Source: Rhodospirillales bacterium
GTDB taxonomy: Bacteria > Pseudomonadota > Alphaproteobacteria > Rhodospirillales > JASLLV01
Direction of reading: 5' to 3'
DNA: 10,573 nucleotides
Assembly (NCBI GenBank): GCA_030754475.1
Contig: JASMAE010000327.1
Span: forward strand, 1 to 10,573
Shown: positions 1-7,054 of the stretch, piece after piece
Layout of the letters: the number at the start of each line of letters is the position of its first letter
Position numbering within the stretch: position 1 is the first letter of the stretch
Program-made: the position numbers and the translations under genes
Notes under the pieces: model-generated
What the model was told of the DNA's origin: nothing
The model's input: only the letters and a program-made list of their open reading frames with translations
The model's database searches: none

Positions 1-63
1 TTGGCGTGGAAGCGGGCAAGCACGTCCGCCGAGCCTAGGTCTCAACCGCGCCGGAGAACCACG

Positions 64-603
64 ATGCCGGCCGACATCGATACCGCCGTTGACGTAGCCG
101 TGTGGTTCTGCGACCAGGCGCTCAACCACAACGAATATCTCCAGCCGCAGAAACTTCATCGGCTGATGTTCCTTGCCCAGGGGTACTACGCGGTCGCTTA
201 CGGCGGACGCAAGCTGATGCCGGCCGTGTTCGTCGCCGACCAGATGGGGCCGATCGAACCGAACGTCTACAAGGTCTTTACCAAGGGTCGGCCCGAAGTG
301 GACGTGGATATGTTCCTGCCCGATGAGGCCGAGGCCCTCCTGATCAGCATCTGGCGGCGTTTCGGCCATTACTCGGCCGAGCAGCTGACCCGCTTGACGA
401 AGGATACGGAGGCCTATCGCAAGGCCTTCGCCAAGGGCCCCCGGGCCGAGATACCGCTCGTCGCCATGCGCCTATCGTTCACCCGCGCCCAGGAGACGCC
501 CACCGTCGACCGGGTGGTGCAACCCAAGATGTTGCGCTCGCAATCGGGGAGGCCGGTCAAGGTCAAGTCCTGGGTCCCGGGAGCCAAGCCCGCGGGCCGC
601 TAA
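64..603 (+). CDS. Panacea/SocA-like (DUF4065) domain protein
   Basis: The product has 179 residues if it starts at the ATG at 64, which follows GGAGA at a good spacing. The frame is open back to base 1, so an earlier start outside the window cannot be excluded. Residues about 24-72 carry the pattern I associate with the Panacea domain (DUF4065): LQPQKLHRLMFLAQGYY at 26-42, then an aliphatic stretch and MGPIEPNVYKVF at 61-72, which corresponds to the family's usual GPV-x-VY segment. There are no membrane segments or signal peptide. The C-terminal 30 residues are basic and probably extended. Known members include Caulobacter SocA, an antitoxin that acts as a ClpXP adaptor, and antitoxins paired with varied toxins, often in phages. 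No toxin-like gene lies beside it in this window; the next gene is convergent and part of an ion-transport operon. A partner upstream of base 1 is possible. The domain call is fairly sure, but an antitoxin role is only an inference. Confidence 0.8.
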   Translation: MPADIDTAVDVAVWFCDQALNHNEYLQPQKLHRLMFLAQGYYAVAYGGRKLMPAVFVADQMGPIEPNVYKVFTKGRPEVDVDMFLPDEAEALLISIWRRFGHYSAEQLTRLTKDTEAYRKAFAKGPRAEIPLVAMRLSFTRAQETPTVDRVVQPKMLRSQSGRPVKVKSWVPGAKPAGR

Positions 604-819
604 GGGCGGCAAGGCCGCGATTGCGGCGAATCGGAAAAGGTGATGACCGCGCGCGGGGTCGTTGCCCGGCGGTTTGATCTTCTAACGACAGGCGAGTTTC
701 CGTGAGGCCTCGTCGACGCGTCTTCGCCCGCGCGCGATCCGCCCGACCTCAATCGTGCAGAGCAGATTCACGCGTACGCTGGATCGCGGCCACGCGAGTC
801 GACCCGACCGCGATCTGCT
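604..819. other. Convergent intergenic region with inverted repeats
   Basis: No gene is seen in these 216 bases between the convergent ends of the Panacea gene and the antiporter operon. Two dyads can be read. AGAGCAGAT at 759-767 pairs with ATCTGCTCT at 813-821. Nested inside, GATCGCGG at 782-789 pairs with CCGCGATC at 808-815 across an 18-base loop. The two right arms overlap, so they are alternative folds. Neither is followed by a T-run on either strand, so I do not call an intrinsic terminator with confidence, although transcription from both sides should end here. Confidence 0.5.
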
Positions 820-821
820 CT
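759..821. repeat. Overlapping inverted repeats at operon end
   Basis: The outer arms are nine bases each (759-767 and 813-821), separated by 45 bases. The inner arms are eight bases (782-789 and 808-815). The right arms reach into the TAG stop codon of the last antiporter gene at 820-822, so on the minus-strand mRNA the structure would sit at the extreme 3' end of the operon. It could serve as a transcript end or as a 3' stabilising structure. The lack of a U-tract leaves the function open. Confidence 0.4.
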
Positions 822-2511
822 ATACGAAGTTCAAGACCAGATACAGCACCAAGAGCGCGATGACCCAGCCCACCATTCCGCCGACGGTCCGGGTGCGTGC
901 GAGAAGACCCTGTGGTCCGGATATTCGGCCAATCCCGCCGATGACGCGCCTGACGCCCTTGGTGATGCCCTGGCGCAGTCCCGCGTCAAGGGGCGCCAGG
1001 CCGGCGACGGCGCGGCGCACGGCGCGCGGCAGTAGCCGGCGGTAGACCCATTCGGCATCGATGTTGACGCCGGCAAGCTCGGGCGGATAGAGCCCGGTCA
1101 GCTTGAGAACGGTGAACGCCGCCGCCGAGAAGAACAGGAGTTGGCTTTGAGCCAGCACGTGGACCGAAGTGTAAGGCTGGAAGTCCACGGGAAACGGCAG
1201 GATGTCATAGAGCGGCCAGGGATAGACGCCGAGGAAGATGCTGACGAATGCCGCCAGGACCATCGCCAGCAGCATGTTCACCGGCGCTTCGCGCGTGCGG
1301 ATCCCGGAATCGCGGGCGAAAAAGGCGAAGAACGGGATCTTGATGCCCGAGTGATGGAAGACGCCGGCGGAGGCGAACAGGAGCACCAACCATACGCCGT
1401 GATAGCCCTCTTCGAGAGACGCCGCGAGCACCATCGACTTCGAGACGAACCCGGAGAACAGCGGAAACGCCGAGATCGAGGCGGCACCGACCAGGCACAA
1501 GACGGTGGTCAGCGGCATGCTCTTGTAGAGTCCCCCCAATTCCGAGCCGTTGATCCTACCGGTCCGATGCAGCACCGCGCCCATCGCCATGAACAACAGG
1601 GCCTTGTAGACGATGTGGGCGAAGGCATGCGAGACGGCGCCGTTGAGCGCGAGCGGGGTGCCGATGCCGATGCCGGTCACCATGAAGCCCACCTGGTTGA
1701 TCAGGCTGTAAGACAGGACGCGCCGCAGGTCGTTTTCGATGACCGCGTAGAAAATCGGAAACAGGGTCATCACGGCGCCGATGTAGACGAGGATCTCGGT
1801 CCCAGGGAAGGCGCGCGCGAGCGCATAGACAGCCAGTTTCGTCGTGAACGCGCTCAGGAAAACGGTGCCGGTGGGCGTCGCCTCGGGATAGGCGTCGGTC
1901 AGCCAGTTGTGCAGGAGCGGAAAAGCCGCCTTGAGGCCGAAGGCGAAGAAGATGAGCACGCCGCCGGGGCCGTCGAGACCGACGGAGTCGAACCCGATAG
2001 AGCCGGTCTCGTGCGCGCGGACGAGCGTGCCGGTGAGAAGGAGGACGCCCGAAAGCACCTGGATGACCAGGTAGCGCATCGCCGCCCGCCGGGCGCGGTC
2101 CGTGCGTCGCGCGAGGATAAGAAAGACCGACGTGACCGCCGTCAACTCCCAGAAGACGAAGAAGCTGATGAGATCGCCGGCGAATAGGGCGCCGATGGCG
2201 CTGCCGGCATAGAGGAGGCCGGCGACGTGCTGCACCGTGTCGCGGACGTGAAGGGCGTAAAGGACGCCGATCAACGCTGCGAGATGGAAGACGTAACCGA
2301 AGACCACGCTCAGCCGGTCCACCCGAATCGGAACCAGGGTGTAGTCGAGCATCTGGATCGTCGTCCCACCGCCTTCGGGAAGAAAGGCGAGGTTGATCGC
2401 GCCCACCACGGGGACCGCGACAAGGACGACTCGTCGCGACCATCCCCGGGTGAGCGCCACCAAGGCGGCGCCGACCGCGAAGATCAAAAATGGCGCGAAA
2501 TTACTCGTCAT
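820..2511 (-). CDS. MrpD/NuoL-like antiporter subunit with C-terminal extension
   Basis: This 563-residue polytopic membrane protein belongs to the proton-conducting transporter family shared by MrpA, MrpD and complex I NuoL/M/N. The residues of the ion path are all visible: E122 in FFVFWELTAVTS, K194 in FGLKAAFPLLHNWL, K225 in AFTTKLAVYALAR, H295/H299/K303 in SHAFAHIVYKALLF, and K358 in LFSGFVSKSM. After the usual 14-helix core there is an extra tail. A motif NIDAEWVYRR at about 483-492 starts a basic stretch to about 540, followed by one last hydrophobic segment at about 545-562. This recalls the lateral helix and final membrane helix of NuoL. The ATG at 2511 has GAGG six bases upstream and overlaps the preceding small gene by 11 bases. 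It is the last gene of the operon. Databases are likely to call it Na+/H+ antiporter subunit D; the exact ion is not readable from sequence. Confidence 0.88.
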   Translation of the reverse strand: MTSNFAPFLIFAVGAALVALTRGWSRRVVLVAVPVVGAINLAFLPEGGGTTIQMLDYTLVPIRVDRLSVVFGYVFHLAALIGVLYALHVRDTVQHVAGLLYAGSAIGALFAGDLISFFVFWELTAVTSVFLILARRTDRARRAAMRYLVIQVLSGVLLLTGTLVRAHETGSIGFDSVGLDGPGGVLIFFAFGLKAAFPLLHNWLTDAYPEATPTGTVFLSAFTTKLAVYALARAFPGTEILVYIGAVMTLFPIFYAVIENDLRRVLSYSLINQVGFMVTGIGIGTPLALNGAVSHAFAHIVYKALLFMAMGAVLHRTGRINGSELGGLYKSMPLTTVLCLVGAASISAFPLFSGFVSKSMVLAASLEEGYHGVWLVLLFASAGVFHHSGIKIPFFAFFARDSGIRTREAPVNMLLAMVLAAFVSIFLGVYPWPLYDILPFPVDFQPYTSVHVLAQSQLLFFSAAAFTVLKLTGLYPPELAGVNIDAEWVYRRLLPRAVRRAVAGLAPLDAGLRQGITKGVRRVIGGIGRISGPQGLLARTRTVGGMVGWVIALLVLYLVLNFV

Positions 2512-2752
2512 AGTAGTCCTCGTCGCGCCTCACGATCTTCCGTAACTCCCTGGCCGCCAGGACCAGGAACGCGCAGACGACGAACCCGTAGAGGGCGTAA
2601 AACCCGAACCAGGATTCCCAGGGGTGCTCGACGTGGCGATGGATGAAACCGTCGAGCGCGAACAACACCCCACATACGGCGAACAACCCGTAGATCACCG
2701 CCTTGACGTTGCGGGGAGTGTCGAAAATTCCGCGTCGGCCGTCGTCGTCCAT
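2501..2752 (-). CDS. Small two-helix membrane protein of the Mrp operon
   Basis: The product has 83 residues from the ATG at 2752, which is preceded by AGGTGA at 5 bases. A GTG at 2761 would add three residues but has no good ribosome site, so I prefer the ATG. Two hydrophobic segments are seen at about 18-36 and 48-67. They are joined by a short loop HRHVEHPWE rich in histidine and acid. The ends are charged, and the C-terminus is DEDYYDE. It lies between two large antiporter subunits, starting just after one stop codon and overlapping the next gene by 11 bases, so it is almost surely co-translated with them. I recall unnamed two-helix proteins with a similar acidic tyrosine tail beside other multi-mrpD loci in alphaproteobacteria, but cannot check this here. 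It is not MrpC, MrpF or MrpG, which are all present elsewhere in the operon. An accessory or assembly subunit is the best guess. Confidence 0.8.
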   Translation of the reverse strand: MDDDGRRGIFDTPRNVKAVIYGLFAVCGVLFALDGFIHRHVEHPWESWFGFYALYGFVVCAFLVLAARELRKIVRRDEDYYDE

Positions 2753-2762
2753 CAGGCTCACC

Positions 2763-4244
2763 TTATGGCGTCACCAACTGACGCAACAGATCGAACACAG
2801 GGTCGGGAAAGAGAAACAGCGCCACGCTTGCCAGCGCGCTCGCGGAAATGGCGACCAAGCACGTGAGCGGCGCCTCGAGAATTCCCGCTCCGCGGTCGTC
2901 GGGAGCGCCGTCGCGGGCGTTTTCGCGGCCGGCGAAGAAGCCGCGAAAGGGGATCGGCATGAGGTAGGCGATGTTCAGGAGCGAACTAACCATGAGGACC
3001 GCCACCATGATCGCCTGATCGGCCTCGAGCGCGCCCAGCGCCAAGTACCACTTGCCCCACAGGCCGCCAAGCGGCGGCAAGCCGATGACGCTGAGGCTGC
3101 CGACGAAGAAGGCGAAGGTGGTCACCGGCATGGCGCGTCCGATGCCTCGCATCTGGCTGACTTCGGTCTTGTGGCTGGCGACCGCGATGGCGCCGGCGCA
3201 GAAAAACAGAGTTATCTTGCCGAAGGCGTGGGCGACGAGGTGTAGGCCGCCGCCGACGATACTCCCGGTCGTCGCCAGCATGGCGCCGAGCACGATGTAG
3301 GAGAGCTGACTGACCGTGGAATACGCCAAGCGCGCCTTGAGATTGTCGCGGGTCAGGGCTACCAGCGACGCGAGCACGATGGTCGCGGCGGCGGCGTACT
3401 GCAGCCACTCGCTCGTTGCCGCCTGCCGCACCACGTCGAGGCCGAAAACGTAAACGGTAATCTTGAGGATGGTGAAGACGCCGGCCTTGACCACCGCCAC
3501 AGCGTGTAGGAGCGCGCTCACCGGTGTCGGCGCCACCATTGCCGCCGGAAGCCAGCGGTGAAAGGGCATAACGGCCGCCTTGCCAACGCCGAAGACATAG
3601 AGAACCAACAGGATCGCCACCGCGGAATCCGGCACCGAGCCCCTAACGATGCCGCCCGGCGTGAAGTCCAGCGTTCCGGTCGCACTCCAAGTCCAGATAA
3701 TGGCGACGAGCAGAAACGCGATGGAGGTGCCGAGCAGGAGCCCGAGATAGAGGCGCCCGGCGCGTCTCGCCTCGTCGGTTCCCGCGTGGATGACCAATGG
3801 GTAGGTCGAGAGAGTCAGCACCTCGTAGAAGATGAACAGCGTCAACAGATTGCCCGCGAACGCTACGCCCATGGTGCTGGCCAGCGCGAGCGCGAAGCAG
3901 GCGTAGAAGCGGGTCTGGTTCGTCTCGTGGTGGCCGCGCATGTAGCCGATGGAATAAACGGAGGTGACGATCCAAAGGAAGCTCGCGACGAGGGCGAACA
4001 ACATGCCCAAGGGCTCGACCGCAAACGCGATGCTGAGGCCCGGCATCATCTCGGCGACCAGCACTTCGGGCCGGGCACCGGCGGCGACGCCGCGATGAAG
4101 GGACAGGACGAGGGCGAAGAGGGTGGCGGCGCTGAGCAGCGTCACGGATTCGCGCAGGTTGGGCCTGCGATCGGTGAGCATGACGAGCAACGCGCCCACG
4201 ACCGGCACAGCGATACAGGCGAGGATCACCGTCGCCGGGTTCAC
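2763..4244 (-). CDS. Second antiporter-like subunit (MrpA N-terminal/NuoL-type)
   Basis: The product is a 493-residue multi-helix membrane protein of the proton-conducting transporter family. Key residues are E141 in FIFYEVLTLSTY, K222 in FGVGKAAVMPFHRWLP, K253 in LLHAVAVVKAGVF, H335/H339/K343 in HLVAHAFGKITLFF, and K398 in LGGLWGKWYL. The run PTPVSALLHAVAVVKAGVF, together with NLKARLAYSTVSQLSY, looks more like MrpA or NuoL than like MrpD, so this gene may fill the place of the missing MrpA N-terminal half. The GTG at 4244 overlaps the stop of the previous gene in a GTGA junction, which decides the start. The same frame stays open much further upstream, but that part lies opposite the neighbouring gene in another frame and encodes arginine-rich nonsense. 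The length of about 490 fits a plain MrpD/MrpA-core subunit without extension. Confidence is high for the family and moderate for the A-type assignment. Confidence 0.88.
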   Translation of the reverse strand: MNPATVILACIAVPVVGALLVMLTDRRPNLRESVTLLSAATLFALVLSLHRGVAAGARPEVLVAEMMPGLSIAFAVEPLGMLFALVASFLWIVTSVYSIGYMRGHHETNQTRFYACFALALASTMGVAFAGNLLTLFIFYEVLTLSTYPLVIHAGTDEARRAGRLYLGLLLGTSIAFLLVAIIWTWSATGTLDFTPGGIVRGSVPDSAVAILLVLYVFGVGKAAVMPFHRWLPAAMVAPTPVSALLHAVAVVKAGVFTILKITVYVFGLDVVRQAATSEWLQYAAAATIVLASLVALTRDNLKARLAYSTVSQLSYIVLGAMLATTGSIVGGGLHLVAHAFGKITLFFCAGAIAVASHKTEVSQMRGIGRAMPVTTFAFFVGSLSVIGLPPLGGLWGKWYLALGALEADQAIMVAVLMVSSLLNIAYLMPIPFRGFFAGRENARDGAPDDRGAGILEAPLTCLVAISASALASVALFLFPDPVFDLLRQLVTP

Positions 4245-5722
4245 GGCGCGCCTCCGAGCAGGAAGGCGGCGCTTGCCCGGGCCACCGACAGCGTCGTGCT
4301 CGCGTCGATCCCGAACCACAAGCACGCGCCAGCGAGAAGCCACGTCGGGATTAGCATCGACAACGGCGCCTCGGCGATCGCCGGCGCGCCCTCGGGCGTC
4401 GGTTTGAAGAAGCTGATCTCGACGACCCGCCAGACATAGGCGATCGCAAGCAAAGAGCTTCCGACGATGGCGACGACGATTGACCACATGTTGAGCTCGA
4501 TCGCGGCCAGCACCAGGGTCCACTTGCTGACGAATCCGACCGTCAGCGGCACCCCGATCAGGCTCAGCCCGCCGACCACGAACGCCGCCATGGTGGCCGG
4601 CATGCGCCGGCCCAGGCCCTCGATCGTATCCAGATTCGCCGCCTGCAAGCGGAATACGACGCACCCCACCGCCATGAATAGCGCACCTTTCATAAGCGCG
4701 TGGTTGAACAGGTGGATGATGCCGCCCGTAAGCCCGGTGAGCGTCGCGAAATTGATGCCGAGCACCATGTAACCTATCTGGGCGAGGCTGGAATAAGCCA
4801 GCATCCGCTTGATGTTGGTTTGGAACACCGCGATCGCCGAGGCGCTCAACATGGCGAGGACCGCGAGCGCCATCAAAACCTCGCGAAGGAACATGGTCTC
4901 GAACACGTCGACGTTGGCGAAGATCGTGAAATAGACCCGGATCAACACGTAAACGGCGACCTTGGTCGCGGTCGCGGCAAGAAATGCGCTCACCGCCGAC
5001 GGCGCGTAGGTGTACGCGTTGGGAAGCCACAGATGCAGCGGGAAGAGCGCGAGCTTGAGGCAGATGCCGACCGTCAGGAACGCGAGCGCCGCGAGGATGG
5101 TGCGAGTTTCGGCGACCGCCGGCAGGCGCAGCGCGAGGTCGGCCATGTTCAGCGTCCCCGTCATCATGTACATCAGGCCGACGCCGATCAGATAGAACGT
5201 CGCCCCGATCGTTCCCATGATCAGGTAGCGGTACGCGGCGGTCAGCGCGCGCCGGTCCTGGGCGAGCGCGATCATCACGTAGGAGGAAAGCGACGCGATC
5301 TCGAGGAACACGAACAGGTTGAAAGCGTCGCCCGTGGCGGTGATCCCGAGCAGCCCGGCGAGACACAAGAGATACATGCAATAGAAGAGATAAATCCGAT
5401 CCGCCGCCACCTCGCGCTCGATGCTGGCGCGCGCATAGGGCACGACGATTGCCCCTATGGCAGAGACGATCACGGCCACGAACGCGCCCGCCATGTCGAG
5501 GCGATACTCGATTCCCCAGGGTGCCGCCCAACCGCCGATCGGATACGAGATCGGCCCGCCGTCGAGCACCTGGAGCAAAAGCCCGATCGCCGCGACGAAA
5601 GCGCCCCAGCTCGCGAGCGCCGCCACCGTCCACGCCCATGCCGGCCTGCGCAGCAAGACGCAAACCGGCGCCGCCATGAGGGGGAGAACGACCAGGAGTA
5701 CCGGCAGGTGTCCGGCGATCAC
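4241..5722 (-). CDS. mrpD: Na+/H+ antiporter subunit D (MrpD-type)
   Basis: This 493-residue multi-helix membrane protein follows mrpC directly, as mrpD does in most Mrp operons and as MbhH does in archaeal hydrogenases. The ion-path residues of MrpD are all there: E141 in FVFLEIASLSSYVMI, K223 in GICLKLALFPLHLWLP, K254 in ATATKVAVYVLIR, H337/H341/K345 in HLFNHALMKGALF, and K400 in LTVGFVSKWTL. The spacing is close to that of characterised Bacillus MrpD proteins. The start is GTG at 5722, set by the GTGA overlap with the mrpC stop; the next gene overlaps its own stop the same way. Of the three antiporter-like subunits in the operon, this one looks most like true MrpD. It should exchange cations for protons, or carry protons, only within the assembled complex. 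Confidence 0.92.
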   Translation of the reverse strand: MIAGHLPVLLVVLPLMAAPVCVLLRRPAWAWTVAALASWGAFVAAIGLLLQVLDGGPISYPIGGWAAPWGIEYRLDMAGAFVAVIVSAIGAIVVPYARASIEREVAADRIYLFYCMYLLCLAGLLGITATGDAFNLFVFLEIASLSSYVMIALAQDRRALTAAYRYLIMGTIGATFYLIGVGLMYMMTGTLNMADLALRLPAVAETRTILAALAFLTVGICLKLALFPLHLWLPNAYTYAPSAVSAFLAATATKVAVYVLIRVYFTIFANVDVFETMFLREVLMALAVLAMLSASAIAVFQTNIKRMLAYSSLAQIGYMVLGINFATLTGLTGGIIHLFNHALMKGALFMAVGCVVFRLQAANLDTIEGLGRRMPATMAAFVVGGLSLIGVPLTVGFVSKWTLVLAAIELNMWSIVVAIVGSSLLAIAYVWRVVEISFFKPTPEGAPAIAEAPLSMLIPTWLLAGACLWFGIDASTTLSVARASAAFLLGGAP

Positions 5723-6072
5723 GAAGACTCCTCCCGTTCCCTGATCTCGTCTTCCTCGACCGTTCCGTAGGCGTCCTGGATACGGACCACGAGCGCGAGC
5801 GCGAGCGCCATGGTCGCGACGCCGACCACGATGGCGGTCAGGATCAGCACATGCGGCAGGGGATTGGCGTAGAGCTCGATCCCGTCGCTGAGGATGGGGG
5901 CGGAACCGCCCTTCACCTTGCTGATCGAAATGTAGAAAACGAACACCGAAACCTGGAAGATGTTGAGGCCGACCACCTTCTTGACCAGGTTCTCTTGCGC
6001 GATGACCACGTAGAATCCGATCATCATCAGGGCGATCGCGACCCAGTAGTTGAACAGCCCGGGGAACGTCAT
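5719..6072 (-). CDS. mrpC: Na+/H+ antiporter subunit C (NuoK-like)
   Basis: The product is a small 117-residue membrane protein with three hydrophobic segments at about 8-26, 30-51 and 72-97. The family marks are NLVKKVVGLNIFQVSVF at 28-44 and YANPLPHVLILTAIVVGVAT at 68-87, the latter almost a signature of MrpC/MnhC/MbhG, the NuoK homologues. The C-terminal 18 residues are strongly charged (TVEEDEIREREESS) and probably cytoplasmic. The ATG at 6072 overlaps the mrpB stop as ATGA, which fixes the start. A longer open frame upstream is only a shadow of mrpB and the DUF4040 gene. MrpC sits at the interface between the MrpD-type subunit and the small-subunit core of the complex. Confidence 0.94.
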   Translation of the reverse strand: MTFPGLFNYWVAIALMMIGFYVVIAQENLVKKVVGLNIFQVSVFVFYISISKVKGGSAPILSDGIELYANPLPHVLILTAIVVGVATMALALALVVRIQDAYGTVEEDEIREREESS

Positions 6073-6506
6073 TGCTCGGGGCTCTCGGGGCCGCGGTCTT
6101 GACCCGCGAACACGTAGAAGATCGTGATCATGGCCGAGGCGACGGTCAGCCCGACGCCGAACTCGATCAAGGTGATACCGAGATGCTGGCCCGTGAGCGC
6201 ATCGTCGGCGAGCACCGAATAGTCGAGGTAGTTTCCGCCCAACACGATCCCGGCGACGCCGACGCCGCCATAAAGCAGCACGCCCGCCGCCAGCGTTATC
6301 CGTGTCAATCCGGCGGGTACCGCGCGGCGCGCGACGGCGGTGCCGAAGATGAGTGCGTAAAGGATGAACCCGCTGCCGAAAATGACGCCCGCCTGGAACC
6401 CGCCGCCAGGGCCGAAGTCGCCGTGAAACTGGACGTAGAGGGCGAACAACAGGATTACGGGGATCAGCAGTTTCGCGACCACGCGAAGGACGACGATGTG
6501 ACTCAT
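6069..6506 (-). CDS. mrpB: Na+/H+ antiporter subunit B (MnhB domain)
   Basis: The product is a 145-residue membrane protein with about four hydrophobic helices. The motif HGDFGPGGGFQAG at 28-40 is the hallmark of MnhB/MrpB/MbhF, where the usual form is HG-x-x-x-PGGGFQ-x-G. The last residues (AGQDRGPESPEQ) are hydrophilic. The ATG at 6506 follows the TAG of the upstream gene with no gap, and the gene ends in an ATGA overlap with mrpC. In canonical group 1 operons mrpB follows the full mrpA; here it follows the isolated MrpA C-terminal module, as in the archaeal hydrogenase order MbhE-MbhF. The length is normal for a stand-alone MrpB. It is needed for assembly and function of Mrp complexes in studied species. 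Confidence 0.93.
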   Translation of the reverse strand: MSHIVVLRVVAKLLIPVILLFALYVQFHGDFGPGGGFQAGVIFGSGFILYALIFGTAVARRAVPAGLTRITLAAGVLLYGGVGVAGIVLGGNYLDYSVLADDALTGQHLGITLIEFGVGLTVASAMITIFYVFAGQDRGPESPEQ

Positions 6507-7031
6507 CTACGAATCCTTCGCGTCCCGTTTTGCGCGCCCGCGGAACCTGCGGCCGCGCCCCATGAGCACGATGACGCCGGCGGCGGCGGTGAATATGACG
6601 AACACCTCGCCCAGGGTGTCGTAGCCGCGGTAGCTCGCGAGCACCGATGTCACGATGTTGGGCGGCCCCACCTCGCGCCCCGAGTCGCGGATGTAGCGCG
6701 GCGCGACGTGGCCATGCGCCGGCGCCGACGGATCGCCGTAGAGGGGCATGTCGAGCGTGCCGTAAACCAGGATTGCGCCGGTCAGCACCACCATCGCGAG
6801 CGGCGCGATGGCGCGCCGGGGTTGGACTTTTTCCTCGGCAGTGGTCAAAACCAACGATCCAAGCATGAGGACGGTCGCGATGCCCGCGCCCACGGCGGCC
6901 TCGGTGAAGGCGACGTCGACCGCATCCATGACCACGTAGACGACCGCTGCCGTCAGCGTGAAGATCCCGGAAAGCATCACGACCGCGAAGAGGTTCCGCA
7001 ACCACGCGAGCGCGACTGCGGTGACCGCCAT
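6507..7031 (-). CDS. MrpA C-terminal module (DUF4040, MbhD/MbhE-like)
   Basis: The product has 174 residues from the first ATG. Residues 13-65 match the MbhD/DUF4040 part, with DAVDVAFTEAAVGAGIATVL at 36-55. Residues about 75-160 match the MbhE part, with PNIVTSVLASYRGYDTLGE at 124-142. The acidic residues of VDVAFTE and RGYDTLGE correspond to functionally important carboxylates of the MrpA C-terminus. This is therefore the tail of MrpA as its own gene, without the large NuoL-like half. The start is odd. The ATG at 7031 lies inside the first membrane helix and has no ribosome site. Upstream the frame stays open and reads IEDLIVIVLLLF, completing the helix, yet I find no ATG, GTG or TTG there. 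An ATC at 7067, nine bases after GAGGA (7077-7081), would give 186 residues and overlap mrpG by 13 bases. The C-terminus is a basic tail. Confidence 0.88.
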   Translation of the reverse strand: MAVTAVALAWLRNLFAVVMLSGIFTLTAAVVYVVMDAVDVAFTEAAVGAGIATVLMLGSLVLTTAEEKVQPRRAIAPLAMVVLTGAILVYGTLDMPLYGDPSAPAHGHVAPRYIRDSGREVGPPNIVTSVLASYRGYDTLGEVFVIFTAAAGVIVLMGRGRRFRGRAKRDAKDS

Positions 7032-7054
7032 GAACAGAAGCAGGACGATGACGA

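Noticed and set aside
604..819. Small gene in the convergent gap
   Set aside because: The only open frame here (from 755) runs deep into the antisense of the antiporter gene, has no ribosome site and no recognisable protein pattern.
4245..5663. Long upstream part of the 966-codon minus-strand open frame, read as a fusion protein
   Set aside because: It is arginine-, glycine- and histidine-rich with no membrane pattern and lies in another frame of the MrpD-type gene. The real subunit starts at the GTG at 4244.
820..5722. DAB-type inorganic carbon transporter (DabB is also NuoL-like)
   Set aside because: There is no DabA-like partner, and the full set of MrpB, C, E, F and G subunits points to Mrp.
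6073..7005. Long upstream part of the minus-strand frame that ends in mrpC, read as a 428-residue protein
   Set aside because: It covers mrpB and the DUF4040 gene in the wrong frame and has nonsense composition. mrpC begins at 6072.
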